This document shows positions 25,437 to 36,951 of a stretch of 64,000 nucleotides of DNA, piece after piece. This DNA comes from Amorphophallus konjac (lineage: Eukaryota > Streptophyta > Magnoliopsida > Alismatales > Araceae). The notes beneath the pieces are model-generated. The model worked only from the letters and a program-made list of their open reading frames with translations, did no database searches and had not been told where the DNA came from. The position numbers and the translations under genes were made by a program. The DNA lies in NCBI GenBank assembly GCA_022559845.1, contig CM040128.1, positions 76,013,247-76,077,246 of the forward strand, given 5' to 3'. The stretch's first letter is position 1. Each line of letters begins with the position of its first letter.

Positions 25437-25518
25437 AGTGATGTTATTTGCTTTAGTGATGGTCTCTCATACTTTATCCATTTGTTCTATTCAATCCTCT
25501 GTTACCCACCCAAAGCTT

Positions 25519-25545
25519 TGTGTGTGTGTGTGTGTGTGTGTGTGT
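25519..25545. repeat. (TG)n microsatellite
   Basis: An uninterrupted TG run just downstream of the acyltransferase fragment. Confidence 0.95.
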
Positions 25546-28500
25546 TAATTCTAATCTGATTTGCTCTCTCTTTCTCTTTTGTATTTTTTTTCTGAAGTCA
25601 CTTATTTGCTTTTTTGGTTGCCATAGAATAGACAATGGGCAGTCATGTAACTCATTTGACACCAAGCAGAAGATTTGTCATCACTGCTTAAATGTCACTA
25701 TATCACCTATAACACCCATTCTCTTTAAGATACAAAACCTAGACAAATTTCTTATGCTAATAAAGAACATATATGTTCTTGTAAATAGTTTAGCAAAGAT
25801 AACAGAGGAAAAGAATTTTTGTTACTCCTGATTAAGAGTTTGAATGCCAACTTATAATCTTGTGTCTGCAAAGGCAAACAACATAGTGATCCCATAGCAA
25901 TAATCATCTAAGCCAAATTGCAGGAACTCAACGAATTGAAAAAATGGACTAGGTAATTGAGAAAGAACTACACTCTCAATAGGTTCTACACCATATAACT
26001 GAAACAACAAGAACCTACATTAGGTTGATATGTTCCTCTTCAATGTTATGTCCTTAAAAAGATAACAACTCAGTCCGATCTAATGGGCTATCTAATAAAA
26101 ACTATTTTATTCTTTTTTGCTATTGCCCCACTGGCTGGTGCAGTACGCTGTTGCACCGCCAGTGGTGCAACAAGTATTACTCTTTTGTGTAGGTTGAGCC
26201 CAATGCACATAAGATTGAAGAACATCACCAGAAGTATGACTGCTTGCAAAAGGAAAGAGAAGAGAGGGGTCTTAATGCTAGTTTTGTTTGTTAAATCTTC
26301 TATAAATCATTTATGTTTTTTTGTCTCCATTAATGGAACATGATAGATTAGAACTTGAACTTACACTTGGCTGAAGTCTGAACTGCATAGTGATCTTTGG
26401 AAATTCAACATGATATTGGCAATTGGGTGAGCAAAAAGATGATAATTCACATATAACACTTGACTAATATCTAAAAAGTAGATACTCAACCATTTCATCA
26501 ATGAAAATGGATCATGGAGCAAAATGAGAAAAGAAGAAGAAGACAAAGAAGAGAAGAAACATGATACTGGGAGGCAGGTTGGTTCGCAAATAGAAGGGGA
26601 TGAGGAGATTTGGAGAGCAGGGAGGAAAAAAGACATTACCAATTAACCATCCATTCTACAAGCTCTAGCATTGCTATGAGATCCTTTTGCCATCCCACTA
26701 TATAAAAAGCTTCGGCATTCCACAATAATATCTTCCAAAATTTTGCTTTATGTTTCGCTGGATCAGTATTCTCATAACTTTAGGTTCAGTTAATTCCTAA
26801 GTACCCTGGAACATATCTTGGGGTGACATAGAAACTTGACCACTTAAAGGTATCCATGTAATGTCTTTGTATGTGTAGCTTCTTTAATTTTTTGAAAGTA
26901 CGTGTGGCTTCTTTATGATTGACCATCTACAATTATGCCATAGTAATCCATAAATGAAGCATTTAGTTGCATCTTTCTCATAATACAAGTTTGCAATTCT
27001 ATGGCTGTGTTCACATCTTGGTAACTACAATGCACACACCATTGGTCATGTGCGAGAAGAAAATGACACACTATAGGAATTATTGCTCAAGTGTTTGACT
27101 TCAGTTTATTGTAAGCTTTTGATCTAAAACACAGCTTATGAATATAAATTATTCCTAGAGAAATTCAGAATGTTGAGACACCACTAATAAAATACTAGTT
27201 GTTACTACTAAAAGGACATTTTCTTTAGAGTGGAATATTTTCTAATTCATTCTTATACAAGGGTTCGGATCAACAGTGCCTGGATGTATTAGTGCCTCTA
27301 AGGTGCATTTCATTTCCATGAAATATGAATCCAGTTGAAGCCATCCTCCATTAGCTATTAGAAAAAAGAAAAAATAAGAGTATATCCCAAAAAATAAGGT
27401 GCTTTCTCTTGTATATATACATGTCCTTGTTCTCCACTTACTCAAGAGCCAAGGAGGTACATGAAACAGTCAGGTGCTATTCCTGTGCAAGCAATGTAAT
27501 GTGGTTGATTCCTACATTATTTTTAATATTAGTGATGGGTTATCCAAGTGGATGGGTGTGAAGTCGACATGGAATGGTCAAGGCTGCATGAAATAAATGA
27601 TGTATACAGAAAGAGCTTGCATGTGGATATAGTGCTGAGTAATGTAGTGAATTGGGTGCATCTCTTTGAAACAACTTATCAAGAAAAAGAACATGATTAG
27701 AAATATCCACTTTCACTATTGAGTTAGCCATCCGAGCACCAAGTGTCAGTCACCTTGGCTCCTCCTAGGCTTTTACACCATCCTGTTTGGCTTATCAGAT
27801 GTGTTCTAGGCGATAAAAAGTTCTAAATCTTAGATGCCATAACTATGAAATTGATTTTAAAAGATGTTATTGTACCGCTGGTAGCATAATGGAGCTATCA
27901 CGATGGTAGAAATTGGTTGTTGTTGTTGTTAAACTGCTGTTAACATCTCTTATTTGTTTCACTGTAACTCAGTAGTCAATGGAATAGATTAGACAGTTGT
28001 TTCTGAGAAAAAAACAATTAATTCTGTTAATTACTTGCATTAGTAGCTAGATGATCAAATCTAATAAGTTTAACTTTGTGCTCAAGTATAGACTCCAGCT
28101 GTTCATGTGGGTTTAGGTGCTACTGATCTTGTTAAGTTTTGCCAATTGCACACGATATCCTTCTTGAAGAACTACAAAATATAAGCAAGGCAATTGGTTA
28201 GAAACTTGATGATTTGACTGAGTCACAGTTAAATCTAGATATGCATAAACCAATTGATGCTGATGCTAAAAGCTCTGGGTTAAGGATGGGTGGTGGACAA
28301 TTGGCAAGGGGTGCTGGCAAGTTGCAGGGGGGTGGGCTCCACCTCCCAAAATTTTCACAAAAAAAGTAGTTTGCTTGATTCTCTTGACTTTTTAACATTA
28401 TACTATTCATTTAATACATATATTCAATGGAGTATTTCTAAAAGTGAACAAAGCAACCATGAACATGCTGCATAGGGTTGAGCCTTATGTGACCTATGGG

Positions 28501-28814
28501 TGCTACACTTGTTTTCTGATTCACTTTTATACTTTGTCAATGCTAATTTAATCAGAATAAGATTTTATGGCCTTGAGTATGCTTGTTTTAGGTGCCCCAA
28601 TTTGAAAAGTGTGAAAGAATCTACCAGCTACTTGTAAAAATCTACCAGCTCCCAATGCTTGGGGAAGATACAATAAATAATGCATCTCTCGCACACCTTA
28701 CCTCTTCAGATGCCCATCTCTCACATACTTGTATATTCCACATGGCTATATACTAGGTGTCCCTTCCCTCCAAAAGACAAATATCCATTATATGTTTATT
28801 TCATAACTTGTTAG
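25546..28814. other. Noncoding, AT-rich sequence with no recognised gene
   Basis: About 3.3 kb without a convincing exon. A weak exon-like stretch (LDDLTESQLNLDMHKPIDAD) near 28205-28265 is open but unrecognised. Elsewhere only short frames. Confidence 0.4.
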
Positions 28815-28887
28815 GTAGTCAATGGGCTGCTGCAAAGTGAAGATTGGCATACTGCAATAAAAATGCCTCTTGGGATAATCCCAGCAG
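28815..28887 (+). pseudogene. Single captured exon of a sphingosine (long-chain base) kinase
   Basis: Between an AG acceptor at 28813-28814 and a GT donor (CCAGCAG|GTGTGG) the sequence reads VVNGLLQSEDWHTAIKMPLG then IIPAG. This is the nucleotide-binding segment of plant sphingosine/long-chain-base kinases, just before the TGNGM motif, which would start the next exon. The enzyme phosphorylates long-chain bases. I found no neighbouring exons of the family. An exon still flanked by intron-like sequence points to capture at the DNA level. Confidence 0.7.
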
Positions 28888-30840
28888 GTGTGGTTGTTTT
28901 CCCAGCTGATTTTCATGTTTCTTTAAACTATGTTGTTAATGCTATCATGTAAGCTTTGTCTAGTCTACATTATTTTTGCGAGATACATCATATTAATTAC
29001 ATCAATAAGTTTATGGTCCCATCTCCCAACCAAAAATGAAAAGCACTGCTAATTATTTATTTTGAACGACACTCTGCCACTATCGCAGGGACCTCAAAAA
29101 AATACTATGTTTTGGTTGTTAACATCCTGAGGTTTGATGTCAAAAACAATAGAGAGAGTACAACTCTCCTATGGTCATGTACAGTTAGATTTCTTTTCTC
29201 TATCTTTCTCTTACTTTTTATCATGAAATGATTGCAAAGTCTGTTATGTAATTTCCATGAATGAGGACTTACATTTGTGAAATCTTCTGGTTTTCATACT
29301 ATGTATGCTAGAAAGCCTAACGGCTTGAGTGGTTGAGAAATAACAAACATTCATCCATCAGAGAAAAGAAAAGATATAAATGCAACTATGCTTCTGCATG
29401 AATAGAATTCATGTTGCCAGTAACCTGGCATGTATAACAATGTTATGAGGATAATCTGGAGCACAAATGCATCTTTTCCATGTGCTAAGCTCCTTGCCCA
29501 GAACCCAAGAATACCCACCCCTCCTCTGCCCCAAGGCAATGGCATTTAGTTTATTTTGTGAGATAGAGAAGTAGATCATCAAAACAATCAATGGAAAACA
29601 TGACATAAAACAAATGTTTGATCCTAAAACATCTCCGCAAGAAGATTCATCTCTCTCTCTCTCTCTCCCCCTCCCTCCCTCCCTTCCTCCCTAGTGTGAT
29701 TCTGATCTCGCTAACAGCCTTATGCATAGCCATAAAACTGAAATGGAAATGAAAAATGTGACTTTGAAGATTATCGAGCAAATATAGCACTGTATTTCCT
29801 TCTTCTATGAGTATCTACATCAAGAGATGTATATTCTTGATGAGGAAGAACTTTCTAGGAACAATTTATAATTAATATATATGCATACATACACATATCT
29901 TCCACTGAACTTTCTAAGAGATCCTTGTCATTTTTTAGGCTTGTTCGGTCCATTCTTCTAGCTATACAGGCAGTGGCAACCTAAAATTACATGAAGAAGT
30001 CTGACTATTGCCTTCTCTTGATCTAGCTGTAAACTTGCCTGGGACCTAGCCTGAAGTGGCAGTACCCAAGGTTCTGTGCTTTGGCCTTTTGGTGTTTGAC
30101 CCTGTCTAAGATTTGAACCAACTATTGAACTGAATTAGTTGTGTCTAGACAACAATCTTGGAAGTGTCGAGGGATAACCCATCAACAAAATTTTAGCTAA
30201 AACACCTGCAAAGTGTGCTTCAGTTCACACATTGGTTAATTGTTGCATTTGGACAATGGACATATATCCCTTGGTCAAACTTCCACCTCTTCATCTAGAG
30301 CCTTTCCAAAATAAAATTATGGTGAGGTTTTACTTTGTGGTTGCATGAGCTTAAACTGCTTAACTAATAATGTTAGTTTCCTAGGTGCCAGCTGGTCCAT
30401 TTAAACCTTTGATAAGCCCTTCTCTCATCCAAACTTCTTCAGGAACTTGGTATGACCTTACAAAGAGTAGGTTAACTGGGGCAAAAGAGTTTGCCAGGAA
30501 ATATTGCCAAAGCCTTTGGATCTTGAATTCATCTAGTCAATGTCGTACTGATGGTATAACATAATGATGATGAATGATCATTGTGTCCCAAAAAGAGGTG
30601 GAACAATCCCTGCATTGACTTTGCCGTTTATATATTATTATTTGACAATTACAATCTCAGTACAACTTACATTTAACCAAGAAATTGGGCCTTCAGTTTA
30701 TAATAAAATAATGTAATTCAGTTGCTTGTTCATCTGCTCTTTGTTTCAGGAATTATGTCCAAACATTGTTTTTCAGTAAGAAAACTGTTCCCTACTCTTT
30801 TATGACTTTTTGTAGATTCCTTGCTTGCTTGCAGCTGCAG
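28888..30840. other. Noncoding sequence with a CT microsatellite
   Basis: A CT-rich simple repeat lies at about 29650-29690. One 57-codon open stretch after a possible acceptor (about 30386-30560) is unrecognised. Nothing else to report. Confidence 0.4.
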
Positions 30841-31651
30841 GTTAATGGTGATCTCTTCTTTCACATAAGGAACAACGTGACTGCCATTCAGAAGAGGTAT
30901 TTTTTTGCATGAAGTTGTAATATGTTGCCCAATGAAGATGAATGGAATAGGAGATGATCTTTATATTTTATTTTTTTTAGAATGAGTGAGATGCTTGGGA
31001 TAATGAGCCAGATGCCACCCTTGCCAGAGTCAATAGATGAGAAGCTTCTTGACACTCTTCTTAGTGTGCCTCAGGTATTGGTTAGGATTTTGATACATAA
31101 CTAAAGTAATCATTATGTGCTTTATAATGTTGGTAAGAATATGCTAGATATACAGTAATTGCATTGAATCTGCTTTATATAACTTAACTGCATTGTTTGT
31201 ATCCATATCTGTAAGTTATTTTTTCCTGTTCAAAATCTTATAATCCTCTTTTCATCCCGAGCTAGTTCTTTTTTTCTTTTTGTACTATGAGAGGTATCTA
31301 CTACTAGCTACACTGGTTCTCTTTTTTCTTAAATTTCTTTGGTGAGAACAATGCATGCTAAAAAGATTGTCCTACTGCTTTCCGTTTTTTCTTAGATTTC
31401 TTTATGTTGCTAAAGTATAGTATAATAATACTGATTATTATTTGTACCATTACCTGTAACATTATCTCTTGAAGGCACTTGTGTAAACCTGTGCCTCGAG
31501 TCCCACCTGGGGGCTTCAGGAGATGTCAAGAAAGCAGCTGCAACATAAGCGTGAGTGCACAAACCAGATTCTGAAAGTTGCAATGGCTATTAACAGCAAT
31601 GCTCTGGCTGATGAAAGTAGGAAAGGAATCCAAGGCCCCACCAACATGTGA
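30841..31651 (+). pseudogene. Unrecognised three-exon gene fragment with intact phases
   Basis: Exon a (30841-30896, VNGDLFFHIRNNVTAIQK) has CTGCAG before it and GAG|GTATTT after it. Exon b (30981-31074) begins after TTTTTTTTAG, and the split Arg codon joins correctly to MSEMLGIMSQMPPLPES; it ends CAG|GTATTG. Exon c (31520-31651) starts after GGCTTCAG with [19 protein letters not shown] and closes with TGA. Joined, the frame is open for 93 codons plus stop, with both junctions in phase. I do not recognise the protein; it is mostly helical and charged. It lacks an upstream part, so it is a fragment, the least damaged one here. The third junction is the least certain. Confidence 0.5.
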
Positions 31652-32004
31652 CTAACTATTAGCAAAGTAAAGTTAGTAAATGATTATACATCTTTTTCCA
31701 AGTTCTTCTTGATGGTTGGGCTGGTTCTTTTTATATCTCAAGAAAATAATGTCACTGTTGTGAACTTAGGCTCAGCTGATGCTGTATCAGTACATGGTTT
31801 GATTATGGTAATGGGTGATCTGTGTGATGTTTGATGAATTCGTCATGCCTTGGGAAAATAAAATTGACTTCTACAAGATGCCATTTGATAGGGAACATTG
31901 TTTTTGATTGTAAAAAGTAAAACAATATATTCTCTTTTATTTTTTTGACTTTCAGATTAGCAACCGTGGTTGACAACCTCATAAATTCTTGATATATTTA
32001 AATT
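31652..32004. other. Noncoding sequence, nothing recognised
   Basis: Some 350 bp of AT-rich DNA between two gene fragments. Confidence 0.4.
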
Positions 32005-32320
32005 TGCAAGACATCAGTGTTTGAGAAACATTGATGAGGTTGAAAAAGCATTGAAATTAAGTAAGCGTAAGGTTTGGTACAAGATATTGGGCATCTCAAG
32101 GACTGCCTCCATCGTCGAAATTAAACGTGCTTACAAGATGCTTGCTCTGCAGTGGCATCCAAACAAGAATGTAGATTGCAATGCATTAGTAGAGAAGAAT
32201 GCAAGTGCCATGGTCGCATGTCAAACCGTCCAGTCAATTGAATTCCCTTACTATTTGTCCACTACCAAGAAAATGTTTGTACCCAAAGAGCACCAAGGGA
32301 AAACTATTTTTATATTTTAG
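32005..32320 (+). pseudogene. P58IPK/DNAJC3-like J-domain fragment with HPD changed to HPN
   Basis: From 32008 the sequence reads QDISV, a stop, ETLMR, then after a frameshift VEKALKLSKRK, WYKILGISRTASIVEIKRAY and LALQWHPNKNVD. This matches the end of the TPR region and the first helices of the J domain of plant P58IPK (DNAJC3) co-chaperones, which act with BiP in the ER. The J-domain signature HPD, needed to stimulate Hsp70 ATPase, is HPN here. After NVD the similarity is lost although the frame stays open to 32320. The stop, frameshift, missing TPRs and changed HPD all argue for a dead captured fragment. Confidence 0.75.
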
Positions 32321-32559
32321 TCACGGAATGAAAAATTGAGCCCCCATGGTTTGAGTTGTATTTCAAAGTCATGGATGTTATGTCTTTTGTAATTGGAATA
32401 TTTTCATGATTTTATTTTATAATATAGCTCTGTTAAGACATGGCTTTTATCGATGAGTATCATGTCCTATTTATGTTTCTGTTAAAAGGTAGACAATTGA
32501 TATACACGTGTGTTGTATAATGGTGGGTGTTTGGGTATGCTAATGAATTAAAAAGAATG
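32321..32559. other. Noncoding sequence before the CACTA end
   Basis: AT-rich, no exon or repeat recognised. Confidence 0.4.
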
Positions 32560-33054
32560 GGATTTGTGTATTGATTGCATGTTAGGAATGTTGACTTTAT
32601 TTTTTACATTTTGGATGGCTATTTTAGTGTAATATTTAGAAACTGGAGCCCTTACACATTAGTCATCTGGGGCACTTTGGGGAATAAAATGCTCCTAATA
32701 CACATTATTTCAAGTGACTATTTTAGGGTGGTTTTAAGAAGATTATCCTTACAATATGTTATTTGAGGCAGTTTGAATGAGAAATTACCCCTAAAACATG
32801 CTCATTAGAGGCATTTGGTCATCAAAATTGCCCCTATTAGAATATCTAGAGACGGTTTTTTAGTGTCTCTAATGACAACATTAGGGGCATTTTTCAAAAA
32901 GTGTCTCAAAAACCTTTAGGGACCGAGGCAATAGGGGCTCATTTTAAATTGCCCCTAAAACTAATCAAACCGCCCCTAAAGATTTTTGGGACATTTATCT
33001 CTATTTTTTGGGACTGTTTTAAAATGTCCCTGAAGATCTATTTTCTTATAGTGA
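32560..33054. mobile_element. Right end of a CACTA element with subterminal repeats
   Basis: The segment ends ...TATTTTCTTATAGTG at 33054, the inverse complement of CACTATAAGAAAATA, a standard CACTA terminus. The preceding 400-500 bp are filled with short variants of GGGGCATTT, TTGCCCCTAA and GGGACA in both orientations, as is typical of transposase-binding subterminal repeats. The next three bases, AGA, would be one copy of a 3-bp target duplication. I did not find the matching left terminus, so whether this end belongs to the TNP2 region or to a smaller element is open. Confidence 0.75.
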
Positions 33055-33904
33055 GAAATGATGCCATCACTTCATAAGTGATTGGTTTGTAGGGCATACA
33101 TTTTTTTTCACGTATAACAAACATTCTTTATTTCCCCTCTGTGTTCAACAAAAATACATGTATGCACCGAAAACCTCAAATTTCATGGGGTAAATATAGT
33201 AAAAAGGGACAAATTTTAGTGGATGGTGTGGCTATCGTTGGTGGGGAACTCGCTTTGGGAAAAATGTATTAGTTTGTTTACTCAGATGCCGGTAGTCTAA
33301 CTTCAATGGAATCTGCTCGATCTTGATATGGAACAACTAGAACGTTCATGCATAAACTCCTCTGCCTCTACCGGCTCAGTCAATTGAATCAATTTGTTAT
33401 GTGCTTGATTGACGAGTCTGTCGTCTCCACAGCTTTCCCTTTTGCGGGATACTCCTCATCAAGGCCATGCCTTCTCATCTACTAACAGTGACTTTCAGAA
33501 CAGAACGACTTACGAGTTCTACCTTTTGTCAATTGTCATATGAGGAAGCTTAAACCCTAATTAGTCCCAGAACTGGGGTGAGGAGGTTTGATAGAAAGGA
33601 TATACTTTAAGAAGCTACGTCAAACACGTAGACCAGGGGCATGCTCTTCGCCAAGAGAGGAGGGAACAGGTGTTGAGGGCGATCAATCTTGCAAGGATTT
33701 CCCAATTAGGGGATCTTGGATGGTTTAGAGTACGAGATTATCTCCACATGCTCTAAGACTAATAAATGTAAATCAAAATTTCATTCATCCTTATAGAATT
33801 AAAAGAATTAAGCTTTGCTTCTTCATCCATCCTAATTTATGCAAGACATAAAATATGATAAACATAAAAGGCATATTTAAAATCATGTCCACACTATGAG
33901 CCCC
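33055..33904. other. Intergenic sequence, nothing recognised
   Basis: About 850 bp with no exon, repeat or terminal signature that I can support. Confidence 0.4.
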
Positions 33905-34685
33905 ACTACAAACAACATATCTAGCACACATTATTAATGATATCCCTCGGAGTGTGCTCCACTACAATCCACAATATGCAAAATTTAAATGATAGTGTTA
34001 CCCCACCCCATAGTGAGTCCCACTACAATCTACCGCCACTGCATTTAATATCGAACGACATACAATCAACATGTGCAAAGGATATTAAAAAAACACACTT
34101 GGCTCACAAGCTTCCCCCTGTCATTGAGGCCTTATGGCAAATGATGACTTTCAAATCCAAAATTTTCCCTCCACACTTACGCCCAACGATATCTAATATA
34201 AAATTTGTTCTACAGAAGTCTTACCCACTAAAATCTACACCCACTGCATTTAATATTGAATGACGCACAAGCAACATCTGCATATGACATTAAAGAACAT
34301 CCCTCGCTCATAAACTTCCCCTAATACTAAGGCCTTGTTTGGTAATTAAATGGGCCATAGATTATGGCATAGGAATCTTCATCCATTCAAAGTTCTACCA
34401 AACGTTTAAATGTTATATCAGATTATTCAAAAGTCATAATCTAACTTTTTAGAGAGAGATAAGGTGAAAAATGTCCACTTTCCATAATCTTCCAAAAGCT
34501 CATTTTCATTAGATTATTCTCACTCTAAAAGATTATGAAAAAAGTCATAATCTTATTAGATTTTCAAACGAGGCCTAAGGCCTTATGGTGAACGATGACT
34601 TTGAATTCAAAATTTCCCCTCCACATCTACATCCAACAAACTCTTATATAAAATTTGTCCTACATAAGTCTTACGCCCCAATTAT
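33905..34685. repeat. Degenerate tandem repeat (two units), second unit split by a MITE
   Basis: The words CACTGCATTTAATAT, CTCATAAACTTCCCC, GGCCTTATGG, GATGACTTT and ATAAAATTTGT recur in the same order in 34030-34225 and 34235-34680. In the second unit the order is broken by the Tourist-type MITE at 34331. A frame of 108 codons crossing the first unit is not treated as a gene. Confidence 0.65.
34331..34575. mobile_element. Tourist-type (PIF/Harbinger) MITE, 245 bp
   Basis: Ends GGCCTTGTTTGG and CAAACGAGGCC are imperfect inverse complements, flanked by TAA on both sides (34328-34330 and 34576-34578), the 3-bp target preference of PIF/Harbinger. The interior is AT-rich and noncoding. The first unit of the local tandem repeat shows the same sequence without the insert. 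Confidence 0.85.
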
Positions 34686-35190
34686 TGATTTTCAAATGAG
34701 GGGTGAGAAGGGTGGGAAATGTTATCTCTTTTCAATCAGCGCTGATTAAGGTTTGCTGCTCCTTCATCTATCGTACCTCCTTGCCTAGCCGATTAGGATA
34801 TACCTAAGACATCGGAGAGCTGCACGCTATTTCTTCTATATCGGATGTATCTGCTTCCCTAGTCGATTTGGGTTTGCTTGGGAGATCAGACACAGGTGAG
34901 AGAGTGATGGGGTAAAAAGAGTTGGAGATAGAGATTGCAAATGAGAGGAGTAACATATCACTCTTCCTTCGTGGAGCCACACAACGGCTCGTCCAATAGA
35001 CAATTGATTTTCTTTGTTACAGCGAGGACATTTTTGAAAATTTTAGTCAAAATTAGTGATGTCTTCTAATGTATATCTAAGAATGATACAGCTATGATTT
35101 CATCTCTAGTGATAGTTTATATGAAAAAACCCCTATATTTTATAAATTTGACTTCCAAGTCTATCGAGTAGAGCTGCTCGATAAGATTTA

Positions 35191-36165
35191 TGGGGTGTTT
35201 GGTTGCTATTTTTTTCCTCTTTTTTCTCCCAAATTTAAAAAAGAGAGTAATAGATCCTCTAACCCCGTTTGGTGTTCCTCTTCTAAATTTTAGGGAGAGA
35301 ATCTCATCCTGTATAAATCTTCCTAAAAATAATAATAAGTCTAGACCATTTTTTTAAAAAAACACTCACGACGCCTCGGGACTTTCCCTCCCTCCCACTC
35401 GCGACCCCCTCCCCCTCCCCTCCCCGACGTCTCCCCCTTCCCTCCCTTCTCTCGCCCTCCCGCCGGTTCTCCCTCTCTCCCGCCTGCCGGCTCTCCCTCC
35501 CTTCCCTCTCCCTCCCGCCGGCTCCCCCCTCCCCTACGCAGCCTCCCTTGATCTCCGCCGCCGACCTCGAGTGCCTGCTCCGCCGCGTCGACAGCTTGCT
35601 GGGCTGCTCCGAATCCGTTCTCCCCTCTCTCTGCCATTGCGCCCCTCCTCTAGATCCTCCTCAGCGTCCGCGGCAGACACGAGCTCCACCTTCGGCCCCC
35701 GCTCCGCCGCGGACGAAGAGCCGATGCCGCCGCCACGGGCCGCTGCCTCCATGGGGGGTTCGCCACCCCCGCCGCCTTAGCCGCCGCCGCCACTTGCTAC
35801 TGCGGGAGCAGCAGCAGCGCTCTCGCTCACAGGAAGAAGAAGAGACATAAGGAGGCGACGGGCGACATCGCAGCGGATTCAAAAATCCCCTCCACCTCCC
35901 CGGCGGCCCCCCCCTGCGCGGCCCCCCTCTCCCTCCCGCCGTTCTCCCTCCCCCTCCCTCCCCGGCAGGTCCCCCCTTCGCGGCCCCCCTTCCCTCCCGC
36001 ACATTAACCACCAAACACATCTACATCAATTTTAAAAATTATGACATTAACACCAAACAGAAAGTGTCAAATTTTATCATTTTTAAAATTTAAGTTAAAA
36101 ATTGACACAACATACTTTTTTAGATGGAAATATTTTTTTAAAAAAAATTGTTTCCAAACACCCTA
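35191..36165. mobile_element. Harbinger-like non-autonomous element, 975 bp, with GC-rich interior
   Basis: Ends TGGGGTGTTTGG and CCAAACACCCTA pair with one mismatch and are flanked by TTA on both sides (35188-35190, 36166-36168). The outer parts are AT-rich, but 35350-36000 is strongly GC-rich with a biased, coding-like composition. One stretch reads LISAADLECLLRRVDSLLG near 35550-35605. I do not recognise it, and both strands are open, so coding is unproven. The element lies about 0.8 kb upstream of the ATG5 start codon. Confidence 0.7.
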
Positions 36166-36951
36166 TTATGCTCGAAACATATCGCATGATTTTCATAAAA
36201 AGTAATATTTTGTGTAACACCCCTATTAATTATACATGGGGTGTTGCACGTGTAATATTTATTTATTTTTTTTCAATGACTTCTACAGCAAGATAATGTG
36301 GTGTGTCGATCACGTCATCAGATGACATGTCGTGGGGACCACGTAAAAAAGAATTTACTCCTATATGAATAAATAGTGAAAATGAGACAAATTCATTATT
36401 CACAAAGTTAAAATTTTATTTTTTTTCATTTTCACGTGATGTATTATAATATCATGATCAGCGTATCAAATTAATTTGACAATCAGAATAACTTTATTTT
36501 TTTAAAAGATATCGCATTAGCAACATGTGTGTAATTAACACGGAAGGACGGTTCTCGATATCCCCGCAAGCGAAATAAGTTGATCACGACCGTTCGTTCA
36601 AATTGTTTCTCCTGGAATCTCAAAATTTCCAGAGCGCAGAGAGAGAGAGAGAGAGATGGATGGAATCATGGAAGTAGGAGCTAGGTTGCCGTGCACGTTC
36701 AGGTTTTGATTTCCGCCGTAGTTGGCGCTCCATGGTGCTCTTTTTCTTTTTCTATTTCATCGCTTTTCTCACCTCCCCATGGGTGGTGTTAGATGTTGAG
36801 GACGACGCGGGGGATCTCTCCACTACTATGAATGCTTGGCTTCTTCCTCACCCCAATTGAAGGGCGGCGGCCAGGGTCTGCCCAGGAGGAGGGCAGCGAC
36901 GCCGGCGGGGCAGACTGGGTCGTGCTCCCTCGCGCCTCGGCCTCGGCCTCC
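36166..36951 (+). promoter_or_regulatory. ATG5 upstream region with (GA)n tract
   Basis: The region between the Harbinger-like element and the ATG5 start holds a GAGAGA run at about 36639-36656, common in plant 5' leaders, and a short ATG-initiated frame nearby. An in-frame ATG exists at 36832, upstream of the preferred start. No clear TATA box can be assigned. Confidence 0.4.

Noticed and set aside
27064..27085. CACTATAGGAATTATTG as the left terminus of the CACTA element ending at 33054
   Set aside because: Only about 11 of the first 13 bases agree, subterminal repeats are missing beside it and the 3-bp flanks (ACA, AGA) do not match.
33937..34263. 108-codon frame
   Set aside because: Crosses the degenerate tandem repeat; no similarity to known proteins and the second unit does not keep the frame.
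35534..36020. Arg/Gly/Pro-rich frames on both strands of the Harbinger-like element
   Set aside because: Explained by GC-rich composition; kept only as possible captured sequence, not as genes.
36832..36951. N-terminal extension of ATG5 from the upstream in-frame ATG
   Set aside because: Would add 40 residues absent from known plant ATG5, which begin a few residues before the VWEGA(I/V)PLQ motif.
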